From Fidelibacterota bacterium TCS55 (GTDB lineage: Bacteria > Fidelibacterota > Marinisomatia > Marinisomatales > TCS55), in NCBI GenBank assembly GCA_905182385.1, contig CAJJBS010000110.1, positions 1,033 through 10,059 of the forward strand: DNA of 9,027 bases. Direction: 5' to 3'. A program made the position numbers and the translations under genes. Below the pieces are notes generated by a model that searched no databases, had not been told where the DNA came from, and saw nothing but the letters and a program-made list of their open reading frames with translations. Positions 8,051 to 9,027 of the stretch are shown one piece after another (position 1 is the first letter of the stretch; every line of letters begins with the position of its first letter).

Positions 8051-8512
8051 ATGAAACAATCTCATGAATATTGGATGAAGCAAGCGCTTATTCAGGCTGA
8101 TAAAGCATTTAAATCAAAAGAAATTCCTGTCGGAGCCATAATTATTAAAGATGGCAAAGTAATTGGCAGGGGGTATAATCAAAAAGAACAATTAAATGAT
8201 CCAACTGCACATGCAGAAATAATTGCGATTACAGCCGCAGCTAATACATTAGAAGACTGGCGTTTAAATGGTTGCACTTTATATGTTACAAAAGAACCGT
8301 GCTCAATGTGTGCAGGAGCTATTATAAATGCACGCTTAGATTTAATTGTATTTGGTTGTTATGATGAAGAAGAAGGCTGCTGTGGCTCACTTTACCAACT
8401 TTGTGGTGATCCAAGATTTAAAACAAAAGTATCTGTAAAAGGAGGGTTGATGGAGAAACAATCCTTAAGCCTGCTTAAAGATTTTTTTAAATCTCGGCGT
8501 AAAAAAGTGTAA
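8051..8512 (+). CDS. tadA: tRNA-specific adenosine deaminase TadA
   Basis: TadA is a cytoplasmic zinc enzyme that converts adenosine 34 of tRNA-Arg(ACG) to inosine, allowing one tRNA to read CGU, CGC and CGA. The 153-residue length is normal for the family. The cytidine/deoxycytidylate deaminase signature is complete: HAE at residues 54-56 (His54 as zinc ligand, Glu56 as proton shuttle) and PCSMCAGA at 83-90 (Cys84 and Cys87 as zinc ligands), with PVGAIII at 26-32 and N43 in the substrate-pocket region. The C-terminal DPRF and LLKDFF segments also match TadA, favouring it over guanine or cytosine deaminases. Extra cysteines occur at about residues 75, 103, 110, 111 and 118, where GCCGSL replaces the more usual GAAGSL. 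The gene begins 8 bases after the lipoprotein stop, with no visible Shine-Dalgarno sequence, and probably shares its transcript. Confidence 0.95.
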   Translation: MKQSHEYWMKQALIQADKAFKSKEIPVGAIIIKDGKVIGRGYNQKEQLNDPTAHAEIIAITAAANTLEDWRLNGCTLYVTKEPCSMCAGAIINARLDLIVFGCYDEEEGCCGSLYQLCGDPRFKTKVSVKGGLMEKQSLSLLKDFFKSRRKKV

Positions 8513-8626
8513 AATGAAATATATGAAATATAAAAATTTTAGTAATTTTCAATTGTAAAGTATTAATTATCATAATGCTTTTAGATCAAATATCACTCAA
8601 TTAATTAACATGAAAATAAAATAAAC
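8513..8626 (+). other. AT-rich intergenic gap before the second lipoprotein
   Basis: This 114-base, strongly AT-rich spacer is the only gap in the window large enough to hold a promoter. It holds a perfect tandem 9-mer (ATGAAATAT, 8514-8531), a weak all-A/T inverted repeat (AAAATT at 8533-8538 and AATTTT at 8544-8549) too unstable to call a terminator, and a possible but poor promoter (TTTTCA at 8546-8551, CATAAT at 8571-8576, spacer 19). A 10-mer AACATGAAAA occurs at 8607-8616 and again at 8624-8633 across the real start. No convincing terminator, operator or riboswitch is seen. Confidence 0.45.
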
Positions 8627-9027
8627 ATGAAAAAAAATCTATTTTTATTAACACTATTTATCTTTTTCATAGCTTGTTCAAAGCCAATTTCAATTAATGA
8701 TTTAGAAAGTGCAGATGGTCTGGCTGTAGATCCAACAACGAATGAACCTTATACGGGATTAGCTTCTTTAGATTTTTATAATGGTGGTACTAGAATGATT
8801 GGAGAATATAAATCTGGACTGAAATCAGGAGATTGGAAATATTATGTTCAGAATGCTAAGGATAAGTATTACGATCTAACTTTTGATAATGGTAATATTA
8901 TTTTAGCTAAATACAATGATAGTGACAGACAATGGCAAGGAACGCCAGTTGCTCATAAACCAGATTCATTAATGGGAGATGGTTCCTATCTTGTTCAAGA
9001 GCAAGATATCTACAATTATAATATGTC
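8627..9027 (+). CDS. Lipoprotein with MORN/YwqK-like repeat (3' end outside window)
   Basis: The start ATG at 8627 leads into a textbook lipoprotein signal: MKKNLFLLTLFIFFIAC, with lipobox FIAC and lipidated Cys17. The gene stays open for 133 codons to the window edge, so the C terminus is missing. After a short Ser/Asp-rich linker, residues about 40-73 (EPYTGLASLDFYNGG, then G-EYKSGLKSGDWKYY) match the MORN/YwqK-like repeat common in FCB-group lipoproteins, in which Y-x-NGG and G-x-Y-K-x-G-x-x-x-G-x-W units form beta hairpins. Later visible sequence (DLTFDNGNIILAKYND) may be a degenerate further repeat. Some relatives are labelled antitoxin-like in databases, but nothing here supports that role. 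The gene is separated from tadA by 114 bases and may have its own promoter. Function is unknown; outer-membrane or periplasmic location is likely. Confidence 0.8.
   Translation, partial: MKKNLFLLTLFIFFIACSKPISINDLESADGLAVDPTTNEPYTGLASLDFYNGGTRMIGEYKSGLKSGDWKYYVQNAKDKYYDLTFDNGNIILAKYNDSDRQWQGTPVAHKPDSLMGDGSYLVQEQDIYNYNM

Noticed and set aside
8533..8549. Inverted repeat after tadA as an intrinsic terminator
   Set aside because: The stem is six A/T pairs only, with no G/C pairs, and would be too unstable.
8514..8558. 14-codon open frame after tadA (MKYMKYKNFSNFQL) as a leader peptide
   Set aside because: It arises from a tandem ATGAAATAT repeat in AT-rich spacer, with no ribosome site, regulatory codon run or attenuator hairpin.
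8610..8624. ATG at 8610 as an alternative start for the second lipoprotein
   Set aside because: It is in another frame and stops after four codons; the ATG at 8627 gives a complete lipoprotein signal.
8627..9027. Toxin-antitoxin role for the MORN/YwqK-like lipoprotein
   Set aside because: The antitoxin label is a database habit for this repeat. A lipobox protein with no adjacent toxin gene does not support it.

Overview
This AT-rich window carries four genes, all on the + strand: one very large secreted surface protein that enters from the left edge, a TPR lipoprotein, the tRNA editing enzyme TadA, and the start of a second lipoprotein that runs off the right edge. The giant protein ends in an NYPNPFNPSTTI-type FlgD-like/Por-secretion C-terminal domain, both small envelope proteins have lipoboxes, and no start has a convincing Shine-Dalgarno sequence. 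Together these suggest a Gram-negative member of the FCB group. Candidatus Marinimicrobia (SAR406), Ignavibacteria-like lineages or Bacteroidota are all plausible; the first is my best guess by style of sequence, not proof.

Layout. Positions 2-712 (frame 2) and about 703-7389 (frame 1) are two parts of one giant protein, split by a frame change at about 698-712. Comparison with the protein's own internal repeats shows that about 12-13 residues and the correct frame are missing there, so a deletion of 37 or 40 bases (or an assembly collapse) is the simplest explanation. The N-terminal two thirds is a mosaic of two beta-sandwich-like repeat types (here 'A' and 'B'). An FN3-like segment, three cadherin-like domains with NDPP junctions, a pre-terminal beta domain and the sorting domain follow. 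The lipoprotein gene at 7386 overlaps the giant gene by four bases (ATGA), and tadA starts 8 bases after the lipoprotein stop, so these three read as one transcription unit. A 114-base AT-rich gap separates tadA from the last gene, a lipoprotein with a MORN/YwqK-like repeat.

How they may work together. The giant protein is probably an adhesin or cell-surface/filament protein exported across the outer membrane. The overlapping TPR lipoprotein could be a periplasmic or outer-membrane partner, but that is inferred from gene order only. TadA is a housekeeping enzyme that modifies the tRNA-Arg wobble base and is probably an operon passenger. I found no RNA genes, CRISPR array, insertion sequence or defence system, and no case for a wholly new system. 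The points most worth a second look are the frame break, the B-A-A super-repeat architecture and the coupling of the giant gene to its lipoprotein neighbour.
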